Positions 8,768-16,426 of a DNA stretch of 64,000 nt are shown here, in pieces. The notes under the pieces are model-generated. The model saw only the letters and a program-made list of their open reading frames with translations. It was not told the DNA's origin and searched no databases. The translations under genes were made by a program, and so were the position numbers. The DNA lies in assembly GCA_000171835.1 (NCBI GenBank), contig ABHC01000017.1, forward strand, positions 79,278 to 143,277, read 5' to 3'. Source of the DNA: an alpha proteobacterium BAL199 (GTDB lineage: Bacteria > Pseudomonadota > Alphaproteobacteria > Thalassobaculales > Thalassobaculaceae). Numbering within the stretch: position 1 is the first letter of the stretch; every line of letters starts with the position of its first letter.

Positions 8768-8801
8768 GCGCCGCCCTTTGTCAGGCGGCGCCCCTGTTTT
8801 T
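8768..8801 (+). terminator. Terminator-like hairpin in the rpmB leader (possible attenuator)
   Basis: GCGCCGCC (8768-8775) and GGCGGCGC (8784-8791) form a perfect 8-bp GC stem with an 8-base loop, followed by CCCTGTTTTTG. This looks like an intrinsic terminator but lies a few bases after the predicted rpmB transcription start and before its gene. It could be an attenuator, a stabilising 5' hairpin, or the end of incoming read-through. Confidence 0.45.
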
Positions 8802-8849
8802 GTGGTTCCCGGAGGCGCTCGGCCCCGGGCCGAGACGAAGGAGCGACCC

Positions 8850-9149
8850 ATGGCGCGACGCTGCGAACTCACTGGCAAGGGCGTGCTGACCGGCAACAAC
8901 GTCAGCCACGCCAATAACAGGACCCGCCGGCGCTTTCTGCCGAACATCCAGGAGACCGCGCTGCTGTCCGACGTGCTCGGCCAGATGGTGCGTCTGAAGC
9001 TGTGCACCGGCGCGATACGCACGGTCGAGCATAATGGTGGCCTGGACGCATTCCTCGCCAAGGCGAAGGTCTCCGATCTGTCGCAGGAAGCTCGTCGCCT
9101 GAAGAAGCGGATCGAGAAGGTCCAGGCGCGCGCTGCCGCTGCCGCCTGA
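8850..9149 (+). CDS. rpmB: 50S ribosomal protein L28 (bL28)
   Basis: 99-residue bL28 of the large ribosomal subunit. The N-terminus [20 protein letters not shown], then [11 protein letters not shown], and the core [23 protein letters not shown] are diagnostic; the Ala/Lys-rich tail is longer than in E. coli, as is common in alphaproteobacteria. The ATG at 8850 follows GAAGGAG. The frame is open upstream to 8523 but that part is antisense to ybaK. It has its own promoter and a strong terminator, so it is a single-gene unit. Confidence 0.97.
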   Translation: MARRCELTGKGVLTGNNVSHANNRTRRRFLPNIQETALLSDVLGQMVRLKLCTGAIRTVEHNGGLDAFLAKAKVSDLSQEARRLKKRIEKVQARAAAAA

Positions 9150-9173
9150 CACGGTCCTCGATTTTGAGAGTTT

Positions 9174-9205
9174 GACGCCCGCCGCAAGGCGGGCGTCTTC
9201 GTTTC
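9174..9205 (+). terminator. Intrinsic terminator of rpmB
   Basis: GACGCCCGCC (9174-9183) and GGCGGGCGTC (9188-9197) form a perfect 10-bp stem with a GCAA tetraloop, followed by TTCGTTTC. It lies 24 bp after the rpmB stop. Confidence 0.88.
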
Positions 9206-9385
9206 AGACGGACGCTTCCGATCTACGGCTGCGGTCGGCAGTCGGAGCATACTGGGCGTCGAACGCTGTGGACGTTGATCCGGTCGCGAACTAGGGTGAC
9301 ACGGATCTGGCGTGGTGTGGGTCACGCTGGCAATCGGCCACCGGTGAGTACGTTGAGCGGGCGCCCGGCTCTTCCAGAACTCAAT

Positions 9386-9958
9386 ATGATGTCGCCGATC
9401 AACAGCCGGTGGATTAAACACTGGTGGACACTGCCGCATGTGCATTTGATCCCGCTCCGTGCCTCGTTTGACCCGGCCGACGTGCCAAGCCTGCTGCCAT
9501 TTCTCGAGATGCATGACCTGCGGGAGCCTGGGGTTTCCCGTCTTCGGCTGGTCGGCACCAAGGTGGCCCAGCGCCATGGCAAGGACCCAACCGGCGAGGA
9601 CTATCTCCGGTTTGTGACTCCGGAACGGCGCGACGAGGCGTACCGGGGCCTCATGATCCCGTACCAGCATCCATGCGGGATGCGGGTGGTCATGAGCAAT
9701 ACTTTCGAGTCCGGGCTCTCAGCGCTGATTGAGGCCGTGGGGCTGCCGTTCCAGTTCAACGACACCGGCGGCCCGATGGTGATGTTCACGGACGTCATCG
9801 TGGGAGACGCGATGCATCTGCATACCAACCTGGGGCGGCTCGTTCGGTATGTCCTGCACGAACGCCAATTCATCGACGTTGGCGCCGGTATTCCCGAAGG
9901 CCACATCGATACCCTGGTCGAGCCGCGGCCGCAGGTCAGGCCAGTGGCGGAACCGTGA
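9386..9958 (+). CDS. PAS_5-type PAS domain protein of unknown function
   Basis: About 190 residues with the layout of the alphaproteobacterial PAS_5 proteins: an opening with paired Trp (RWIKHWWTLP), a LRLVGTKVAQRHGKDPTGEDYL core where the GT..A...G.D.TG pattern is typical, then LMIPYQHPCGMRVVMSNTF and MVMFTDVIVG. No output domain is attached, so it may be a stand-alone sensor or adaptor; the ligand is unknown. The start is uncertain: tandem ATGs at 9386/9389 lack a clear ribosome site, and in-frame GTG 9344 or earlier is possible. It is isolated between the rpmB terminator and a convergent aldolase gene. Confidence 0.75.
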   Translation: MMSPINSRWIKHWWTLPHVHLIPLRASFDPADVPSLLPFLEMHDLREPGVSRLRLVGTKVAQRHGKDPTGEDYLRFVTPERRDEAYRGLMIPYQHPCGMRVVMSNTFESGLSALIEAVGLPFQFNDTGGPMVMFTDVIVGDAMHLHTNLGRLVRYVLHERQFIDVGAGIPEGHIDTLVEPRPQVRPVAEP

Positions 9959-9989
9959 TTTTAGGCCCAAGCTCGAGCATCGATGCTCG

Positions 9990-10637
9990 TTAGAACTTTC
10001 CGAACTTCAGATACGCCTGTTCGGCATCCATACCGTCCATGATGGCCCGGCGCATCTCGCCCTCGGTGCCCATCACCGCCTCGGTCTCGGTTACGGTCTC
10101 TTCGACCACCTCCTTGGGGATGATGATCACCCCGTCGCGATCGCCCAGCAGCCAGTCGCCGGAGCGGATGGTCACGGTACCGATGGTGATCGGCTCACCA
10201 AGCTGGTCATAGGTCCAGCGTTCCACGATGTCGGCCGGAGTGTTGGCCTCGCAGAATACCGGGAACCCCATCTCCAGGATGAAGTCGGTGTCGCGGCAGT
10301 GGCCGTCGACGACATAGCCGCGGGTATCCTTGACGCGCAGCGCTTGCGCCGACAACTCGCCCATCAGGGCGATCGCCTTGGTGTTCGGTTGGCACACCAG
10401 GACCTTTCCGCTCGGCACACGCGACAGCACCTGACTCCAGCGCAGCAGCGTCTCGTGGCGCGACAAGGTCTGGTCGACATGGCCGGAGATGGTGTGGATC
10501 TCCCCAGCGAGCCGGCGGGTCGGATCGAGTGCGCGGATCGAGGTTGGCAGTACCTGGTTGCCGTATCCCTTGGCGCGCAGCACGTCTTGCACGGCGCTGG
10601 CGTAGCAGGCAGCGAGACGCTCGGTAAGGTCGGTCAT
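9990..10637 (-). CDS. RraA-family protein / 4-hydroxy-4-methyl-2-oxoglutarate aldolase-like
   Basis: 215 residues with the RraA/HMG-aldolase fold: the metal-carboxylate pocket GYVVDGHCRDTDFI, PVFCEANTPADIV, TIRSGDWLLGDRDGVIIIP and a final helical tail (EAEMRRAI-like). Such proteins are class II pyruvate aldolases of aromatic or methylated dicarboxylate breakdown; some are RNase E inhibitors instead. The N-terminal catalytic loop GGELS is not obvious here, so activity is uncertain. The ATG at 10637 has GGGAGAG at the right distance; the frame upstream is antisense to the glutamine-synthetase gene. Divergent from that gene across 126 bp. Confidence 0.8.
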   Translation of the reverse strand: MTDLTERLAACYASAVQDVLRAKGYGNQVLPTSIRALDPTRRLAGEIHTISGHVDQTLSRHETLLRWSQVLSRVPSGKVLVCQPNTKAIALMGELSAQALRVKDTRGYVVDGHCRDTDFILEMGFPVFCEANTPADIVERWTYDQLGEPITIGTVTIRSGDWLLGDRDGVIIIPKEVVEETVTETEAVMGTEGEMRRAIMDGMDAEQAYLKFGKF

Positions 10638-10763
10638 TGATCTCTCCCTGGCCGACCTCCCGAGAGGGCCGGCATGCGTGGATGCTTTCGAAGGCATCCC
10701 GATTGTCGTAAGAGTGCTGGGTCGGCGCGGGGGCGCCGGTGAGCAACCGGGAGACTGTGACGC

Positions 10764-12131
10764 ATGGAGCCGAGCGAGGTCAAAACCGTCGAGCAGGCGA
10801 TGGCGCTGGTGGATGAGCGACGACTGTCGCACGTCAAGGTCGGGGTGTTCGACATCGACGGCATCCTGCGCGGCAAGTGGATGGGCCGCGACAAGTTCGA
10901 GGGGGCCCTGAAGAAAGGCTACGGCTTCTGTGACGTGGTGCTGGGTTGGGACTCCAACGACCAGCTGTACGACAACGTCCAGGTGACCGGCTGGCACACC
11001 GGCTATCCCGATGCCGAACTGCGATTGCTGCCTGACACCTGCCGCGACGTCCCGTTCGAGCCGGACATGCTGTTCGTGTTGTCGGAGTTCGCCGGCAAGT
11101 GGGAGCATGTGTGCCCGCGCGCCGCCCTGCGCCGGATGATCGACAAGGCCGCCGGCATGGGCTTCGGCGTCAAGGCCGCTTGCGAGTACGAGTTCTTCCT
11201 GTTCGACGAGACCCCGGAATCGATCCGCGCCAAGAACTACAAGAACCTGAAGCCGCTAACTCCGGGGTTCTTCGGCTATTCGGCCCTGCGCGCCTCGGTG
11301 CATGCCGACCTGCACCTGATGTTCATCGAGACCATGGAGCAGATGGGCATCCCGATCGAGGGCCTGCACACCGAGACCGGCCCAGGCGTGCTGGAGGCGG
11401 CGATCCAGGTGTCGGATGCGCTGGAGGCGGCCGACCGGGCCGCCCTGTTCAAGACCTTCGCCAAGGTGTTCTTCCAGCGTCACGAACTGATGGCGACGTT
11501 TATGGCCAAGTGGGCGATGAATGTTCCGGGCCAATCCGGCCATATCCATCTGTCGCTGACCGACAAGAAGGGCAAGCCGGTGTTCCACGACGCCAAGGCG
11601 CCGAACACCCTGTCCGACACCATGCGCTGGTTCATCGGCGGCCAGCAGGCGCTGATGCCGGAGTTGCTGGCAATGACCGCGTCGACGGTGAACGCCTACA
11701 CCCGGCTGATTCCCGGCTTTTGGGCGCCGACCGACGCGACCTGGGGGGCCGACAACCGCACCACCGCGTTGCGGGCGATCACCGGCTCGCCGTCGGCCCA
11801 GCGGGTCGAGTACCGGGTCGGCAGCGCCGACTCCAATCCGTACCTCGCCATGGCCGCCGCTCTCGGCTCGGGCCTGTGGGGCATCGAGAACAAAATCGAG
11901 CCCGGTCCCGGCGTGGTCGGCAACGCCTATGACAAGACCTTCCCGGCCAAGCTGGCGCTGCCGCGCACCTTGTGGGACGCCGCCCAGCGGATGAAGAAAT
12001 CGAAGGCCGGCCGGGCGCTGTTCGGCGATGCGTTCGTCGAGCACTTCGCCGCCACCCGCGAGTGGGAGGAGCGCGAATTCCGGCGAGCGGTCACCGACTG
12101 GGAGATGCAACGCTACTTCGAGATCATCTGA
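10764..12131 (+). CDS. Glutamine synthetase family protein (gamma-glutamyl ligase)
   Basis: 455-residue ATP-dependent amidoligase of the glutamine synthetase superfamily. It has a beta-grasp N-domain (residues ~10-110) and a catalytic C-domain with CEYEFFLF, GLHTETGPGVLEAA, GQSGHIHLSL, the RLIPGFWAPTDATWGADNRTTALRAI substrate loop and QRVEYRVGSADSNPY. It lacks the adenylylation-loop context of GlnA and is a paralogue of the PuuA/GlnT type, so gamma-glutamylation of an amine is more likely than bulk glutamine synthesis. It stands divergent from an RraA-like aldolase; a shared catabolic role is possible but unproven. Confidence 0.85.
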   Translation: MEPSEVKTVEQAMALVDERRLSHVKVGVFDIDGILRGKWMGRDKFEGALKKGYGFCDVVLGWDSNDQLYDNVQVTGWHTGYPDAELRLLPDTCRDVPFEPDMLFVLSEFAGKWEHVCPRAALRRMIDKAAGMGFGVKAACEYEFFLFDETPESIRAKNYKNLKPLTPGFFGYSALRASVHADLHLMFIETMEQMGIPIEGLHTETGPGVLEAAIQVSDALEAADRAALFKTFAKVFFQRHELMATFMAKWAMNVPGQSGHIHLSLTDKKGKPVFHDAKAPNTLSDTMRWFIGGQQALMPELLAMTASTVNAYTRLIPGFWAPTDATWGADNRTTALRAITGSPSAQRVEYRVGSADSNPYLAMAAALGSGLWGIENKIEPGPGVVGNAYDKTFPAKLALPRTLWDAAQRMKKSKAGRALFGDAFVEHFAATREWEEREFRRAVTDWEMQRYFEII

Positions 12132-12152
12132 CCGGACAGCGCTCGGAGGCCC

Positions 12153-12650
12153 TTACGCGGCGGGGCGCTTGCGGATCAGGTAGCGGTGCTCGCCGGTCAG
12201 CACCAGTTCGCGTTTCTGGTTGTGGATGGTGGTGCCCATGACCAGCACGCCGGTGGTGCGCTGCACGATCAGTTCGGCGACCTGAAGGGCCGGATACAAG
12301 GTGTCGCCGGCAATCACCGGGCGCAGGAATTTCGACGACTGCTCCAGGAAACCGATCAGCGAGTCGGATACCTCGTGCGGGAAGCGCCCGGCGCCGGCCG
12401 CGGTGAAGCACAGCACCTGCAGGCCATGCGCCAGCAGGCCCGGCAGGCCGCGCGCGCGGCAGAACTCGACGTCGTAGTGGATCGGGTGATTGTCGCCGGA
12501 CACCGCCTGGAACGCAGCGAAGTTCGCCTCGGTGATGGTGCGGCTCGGCAGCACGTAGCGCTCGCCGACGACGAAATCCTCGAACCAGCGCTGGGGTGTC
12601 ACAGCATGGGCCGAGGGATCGAAGGTCGGATCGGGCGAGGATGCCATCAT
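12153..12650 (-). CDS. MaoC-like hot-dog dehydratase
   Basis: 165-residue single hot-dog domain. The opening WFEDFVVGERYVLPSRTITEANFAAFQAVSGDNHPIHY contains the (R)-specific enoyl-CoA hydratase signature with the catalytic D and H of SGDNHPIH. GLPGLLAHGLQVLCF and a C-terminal RYLIRKRPAA complete the domain. It probably hydrates an enoyl-CoA-like thioester; the true substrate is unknown. The ATG at 12650 overlaps the methyltransferase stop as ATGA and follows GGAGAAG, so it is translationally coupled to the pse-type genes upstream. Confidence 0.85.
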   Translation of the reverse strand: MMASSPDPTFDPSAHAVTPQRWFEDFVVGERYVLPSRTITEANFAAFQAVSGDNHPIHYDVEFCRARGLPGLLAHGLQVLCFTAAGAGRFPHEVSDSLIGFLEQSSKFLRPVIAGDTLYPALQVAELIVQRTTGVLVMGTTIHNQKRELVLTGEHRYLIRKRPAA

Positions 12651-13273
12651 CCATGCTTCTCCAGCAGGAACCAAGTCAGGTCGTCGGCCGGAAAGTTCGG
12701 GTCGCGGTGGTACTGGAACCCGTAATCGACCAGCCTGAGATCGGGGAATCGGTCGAGGATCTCGCCCGCGAAATCGCGTTTGAACAGCCGATCGCTGTGC
12801 CCGCGGTACGGGATCGCGACCGGGGCCGGGTTGTAGTACTCGGCCACCAGGATCAGCCGCCCGGACGCAGCGTGCAGGTTGTCGTAGACGGTCGGCAGGG
12901 CGTCCGGGTTGATGTGGATGAGGACGCCGGAGCAGAAGGCGAGGTCATAGGTTCGGGTTGCGTGCCGTTCCAGGATCGAGCCGTGAAGGGCTGTCACGCC
13001 GTCGATCTGCTTCAGGGACTCCACCGCCTTGGCGTTGATTTCGATGGCCGCAAGCTCGATGGCCGGAAGCAATCGGCGCAACGCCAGCAGGTTCAGGCCG
13101 ATGTTCGGTCCGAATTCGATGGCGGAGGTGACCGGTCCGGCGCGGCGCAGGGCGTTCGACAGCATGTGGCTGCGCCCGGCAACCAATGCCTCGCCACGGT
13201 TGCGGTCGGCGTAGTCGTTGCCGAACGCCCCGCTCCAGAACGCCTCCTGCTCGGTCTTCCAGGCATCAGTCAT
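12647..13273 (-). CDS. Pseudaminic acid biosynthesis-associated methylase (TIGR03587-like)
   Basis: 208-residue SAM-dependent methyltransferase. The N-terminal TEQEAFWSGAFGNDYADRN is the hallmark of the methylase found in pseudaminic-acid loci. The SAM site follows as AIEFGPNIGLNLLALR, then AIEINAKA and YDLAFCSGVLIHINPD, with YYNPAPVAIPYRG near the C-terminus. It probably methylates a nonulosonic acid or its precursor. The ATG at 13273 has GGGAGA upstream and overlaps the preceding stop by 8 bp; a longer start at 13300 is possible. Its neighbours (cytidylyltransferase, PseH-like, PseG, PseI) support the role. Confidence 0.85.
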   Translation of the reverse strand: MTDAWKTEQEAFWSGAFGNDYADRNRGEALVAGRSHMLSNALRRAGPVTSAIEFGPNIGLNLLALRRLLPAIELAAIEINAKAVESLKQIDGVTALHGSILERHATRTYDLAFCSGVLIHINPDALPTVYDNLHAASGRLILVAEYYNPAPVAIPYRGHSDRLFKRDFAGEILDRFPDLRLVDYGFQYHRDPNFPADDLTWFLLEKHG

Positions 13274-14033
13274 CGGAGTCTCCCGAAATTGGCTGTTCAT
13301 AGCGTCGCTGCTTCTGGCCGACGCCGGCATTCAGCGCCCGCCAGTCGGGGTGCTTGTCCAGCAGCGCGATCACGTCGCGCCAGCCGAAATTGGGGTTGGC
13401 CGGCAGCAGCGCCTCCAGGATCCGGACCAGTAGTTCGTAGTCCGATCGTTCGTCCAGCGTCCAGCGATAGCCCGACAGATCCTTCGGCGCCAGATGCCGG
13501 GCAATCCGGAACCGCTCGGGCTGACGGTACAGGAACGGCGTGACGTGTTCGCGGTCATAGGGATCGTCCGTCTCGGCATTGGCAAGTCGCAGTGCCGCCA
13601 TCGAGGCGACCTCGACGTCGAGCCCGATCGGCCAGGTGCGTGGCACGCTGTTGGTGGCGTAGTCGACGGCCGGATCGGCGGAGCGGAACACCGTCATCAC
13701 GGCGTCGATCAACTCGGGGTCGGTCAGCGGACAGTCGCCGGTCAGCCGCACGACGGTGTCGGCGCCGACGCGCTCGGCGGCTGCAACGAAGCGACCGAGC
13801 ACGTCTTGTTCGGAGCCGCGAAACACGGCGATGTTCTCGCGCTCGGCCAGATCGGCGACTTTGTCGTCGGTGGCGTTGGCGGTGGTCGCGATGCAGATCG
13901 CGTCGACCGAACGGGCCCGCCGGACCCGGTCGATCTGATGCGCCAGCATCTCCCGGCCGGCCGCGGGCAGCAGCACCTTGCCGGGCAGGCGGGTCGAGGT
14001 CATGCGGGCCTGGATCACAGCGGCAACGGTCAC
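13266..14033 (-). CDS. SpsF/PseF-like cytidylyltransferase (CMP-pseudaminic acid synthetase candidate)
   Basis: About 255 residues with the nucleotidyl-transferase core of the CTP_transf_3 family: AAVIQARMTSTRLPGKVL, FRGSEQDVLGRFVAAAE, VVRLTGDCPLTDPELID, and a long C-terminal part with DLSGYRWTLDERSDYELL as in SpsF-like glycan proteins. In this context it most likely activates pseudaminic acid (or its methyl derivative) with CTP. The start is uncertain: GTG 14033 gives the usual short lead before the nucleotide loop. GTGs at 14045/14048 and TTG 14057 are in frame. It heads the minus-strand set cytidylyltransferase-methylase-MaoC. Confidence 0.85.
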   Translation of the reverse strand: MTVAAVIQARMTSTRLPGKVLLPAAGREMLAHQIDRVRRARSVDAICIATTANATDDKVADLAERENIAVFRGSEQDVLGRFVAAAERVGADTVVRLTGDCPLTDPELIDAVMTVFRSADPAVDYATNSVPRTWPIGLDVEVASMAALRLANAETDDPYDREHVTPFLYRQPERFRIARHLAPKDLSGYRWTLDERSDYELLVRILEALLPANPNFGWRDVIALLDKHPDWRALNAGVGQKQRRYEQPISGDSDD

Positions 14034-14121
14034 TGGCGGTTCCACCACTCCTGCCAAGCGGGCTAGTCGCTTGTAGCATGGGATCGTCGCAGCGCCGGCC
14101 GCAAGCGGCTAAGCTGCAGCC

Positions 14122-14592
14122 ATGATGGACAGGCCAAAGATCACCCTGCGCCGAGCGTGCCGAGACGACTCGGCCGACCTGTTGGCTTGGCGCAACGATC
14201 CCGATACCCGGGTGAACTCCCGCAACACCGCGGAGATCGCCCAGGCGTCTCATGAGTCGTGGCTCGACAAGGCGCTGAACGACGCGAATCGACGGATCTG
14301 GATCGTTGAACGTGATGGCCGGAAGATCGGCACTGTCTCGGCTGTTCGCACCGCGTCTGCCGAGGTGGAATTGTCGATCACCGTGGCGCCGGAAATGCGC
14401 GGCCGGGGAGAGAGCGGCGGCATGATCCGGTCAGCCGTCCTCGAGTCTATGACAGAGTGGCCGGATGTGGTCATCCGGGCGGTGGTGCGCGTCGAGAACG
14501 CGGCGAGCCGTCGTGCGTTCGAGCGTTGCGGGTTCGGCGTCACCGGCGAAGATGATGGGCTGCTGGTCTATCGGCTGATTGACGATGGGTGA
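14122..14592 (+). CDS. GNAT acetyltransferase, PseH-like
   Basis: 156-residue GNAT enzyme: ITLRRACRDDSADLLAWRNDPDTR at the start, IGTVSAVRTASAEVELSITVAPEMRGRGESGGMI carrying the acetyl-CoA pyrophosphate loop (RGRGESGG), and RVENAASRRAFERCGF at the end. By family and position it is the likely PseH, which N-acetylates UDP-4-amino-4,6-dideoxy-AltNAc in pseudaminic-acid synthesis. It starts 88 bp from the divergent cytidylyltransferase and overlaps the next gene by 8 bp, so the plus-strand group is coupled. Confidence 0.8.
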   Translation: MMDRPKITLRRACRDDSADLLAWRNDPDTRVNSRNTAEIAQASHESWLDKALNDANRRIWIVERDGRKIGTVSAVRTASAEVELSITVAPEMRGRGESGGMIRSAVLESMTEWPDVVIRAVVRVENAASRRAFERCGFGVTGEDDGLLVYRLIDDG

Positions 14593-16414
14593 TCCGGAGC
14601 TGGATGCCCCGTCGGTCGAGACGGGGCTTGCGCTGCACCGAGCCGGGAGACTGCGCGAGGCGATGGCGGTCTATGGACAGGTGCTCCGAGTCGACAAGCG
14701 GCAGCCGGCCGCGTTGCACGGACTGGCGCTGGCGCTGCACCAGTTGGGGGATCACGCTGCCGCGGAGCCGTTGATGTTCGCAGCGGTCCGGCTTGATCCG
14801 AGGGTTCCGGGGTACCGCAACAATTTCGGAACGATCCTGCGGGCGGTCGGCCAGCATGAGCGCGCCGTGGCGAACTTCCGCGAGGCGTTGCGGCTGAATC
14901 CGCTCTATGCCGATGCTCGGGCCAATCTCGGCAGTGCCCTGCCATGGTTGAGCCACGAGCGCGATGCCCGGCACCATCTGCACTGGGCCTGTCTTTTGGA
15001 ACCAGCGCATAGCGAAGGCTGGGCCAGTCTCGGTGCACTGGAGCGGTCGGCGGGACAACTCGAACGGTCGATCACGGCGCAGCGCAGGGCACTGGCAACG
15101 CAGCCCCTGAGCGCGGCGTGGCGGCTGAACGCCGGGTCGGCACTGCTGGAGGTCGAGCGGCTTGAGGCGGCCCGGAAACATCTGATCCGTGCCGCGATGC
15201 TCGATCCTGGGCTGGCGGGGGCCTGGAACGACCTCGGGTATCTGCTCCTGACGCAGTTGCAGACTGTGTCGGCAGACCGCTGCTTCCGGCACGCGGCTTT
15301 CGCTAAGCCATCCTACGGGGCCGCCTGGGCTGGTCGAGCCGAAATTGCGGCGATCGATGGAGATCTCGATGCGGCGGTCCGCTACGCGAACCGTGCGGTC
15401 GAGGCCGAACCCGGCAATCCGCAACTGCAGTTCAGGCGTGGCATCCACAGGTTGGCTGCAGGCGACCTGAAGGGTGGCTGGGCCGACCATGACGCGATGT
15501 GGCGGAAACCCAACGCCGTCCAGCGCATAGGGGCACCGCGGCGCTGGGCGGGCGACTCGCTTGCAGGCAAGACTTTGCTGGTAGCAGCCGATCAGGGCAT
15601 CGGCGACGAACTGCTGTTCTCCAGCTGCATCCCCGACGCCATGCAGGCCGCGGACCGTGTGGTGCTGGAGTGCGATCCGCGGCTTGAAACTTTGTTCAGG
15701 CGTTCGTTTCCCGGGGTGTTCGTCCATCGCTACGCGCGGGGCGGAACCCGCACCCGGCCGACCCAGAACTACGACTGGATCCCGCCCGACCTCTCGCCGG
15801 ACGTGATGATCGAGGAAGGCGGGTTGATGCGCTGGTTCCGGTCTTCAGTCGAAGCCTGCGATGCCGCCGGGCAGCCGTGGCTTGTGCCGGACCCGGTCCG
15901 GGGTGCGGCTATGCGTGCCGTGGTTTCGAAGCTCGGACCGGGGCTGAAGATCGGCGTTTCCTGGCGCAGCATGCGGCAGACCGAGGCGCGGAACGTGCAC
16001 TATCCGGGGTTGGCGGCGCTCGCACCGATCCTGGCGGTGCCGGGCGTCACCTTCGTCTGTCTGCAATACGGCGCCGGCTGGCAGGACGAGTTGCGTGCCA
16101 GCCGGGCACCGGTGTCGGTCGTTCCTGGGCTCGATACCACGTCCGACATCGAAGGCGTGGCGGCGCTGGCCGCCAGCCTCGATGGGGTGATCTGTCCGTC
16201 CAGCACCATCGGCTGGATCGGCGCCGGGGTTGGAACCTCGGTCTGGCTGCTGTCGAACGAGCCGGTGTTCCTGGAGTTCGGGCTGAAGCGACTACCGGGC
16301 TTTCCGACCGTCCGGCCGTTCAGCAAGCGTCAGACGGATCCCTGGCAGCCGATGCTGGCGCAGGTCGCACAGGAGCTTGCTGCCTGGTCGGTTCGAGAAT
16401 CGGGCGGCGTCTGA
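14585..16414 (+). CDS. TPR-glycosyltransferase fusion, FlmG-like flagellin modification protein (copy 1)
   Basis: 609 residues. Residues ~10-290 are a run of about eight tetratricopeptide repeats (ALHRAGRLREAMAVYGQVLR, FREALRLNPLYADARANLG). Residues ~300-600 are a glycosyltransferase-B-like domain (ADQGIGDELLFSSCIPDAM, VLECDPRLETLFRRSFPG, KIGVSWRSM, GLDTTSDIEGVAALAASLDGVICPSSTIGWIGAG). In Caulobacter, FlmG has this layout and transfers pseudaminic acid to flagellins, the TPR part docking the flagellin. The ATG at 14585 overlaps the PseH-like stop by 8 bp. A close paralogue lies at 18601-20433. Confidence 0.85.
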   Translation: MGDPELDAPSVETGLALHRAGRLREAMAVYGQVLRVDKRQPAALHGLALALHQLGDHAAAEPLMFAAVRLDPRVPGYRNNFGTILRAVGQHERAVANFREALRLNPLYADARANLGSALPWLSHERDARHHLHWACLLEPAHSEGWASLGALERSAGQLERSITAQRRALATQPLSAAWRLNAGSALLEVERLEAARKHLIRAAMLDPGLAGAWNDLGYLLLTQLQTVSADRCFRHAAFAKPSYGAAWAGRAEIAAIDGDLDAAVRYANRAVEAEPGNPQLQFRRGIHRLAAGDLKGGWADHDAMWRKPNAVQRIGAPRRWAGDSLAGKTLLVAADQGIGDELLFSSCIPDAMQAADRVVLECDPRLETLFRRSFPGVFVHRYARGGTRTRPTQNYDWIPPDLSPDVMIEEGGLMRWFRSSVEACDAAGQPWLVPDPVRGAAMRAVVSKLGPGLKIGVSWRSMRQTEARNVHYPGLAALAPILAVPGVTFVCLQYGAGWQDELRASRAPVSVVPGLDTTSDIEGVAALAASLDGVICPSSTIGWIGAGVGTSVWLLSNEPVFLEFGLKRLPGFPTVRPFSKRQTDPWQPMLAQVAQELAAWSVRESGGV

Positions 16415-16426
16415 GCGGGACGTAGG

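Noticed and set aside
9990..10637. True RNase E inhibitor RraA
   Set aside because: Longer than RraA and closer in motifs to the aldolase-like branch; context gives no RNA link, so only the broad family is claimed.
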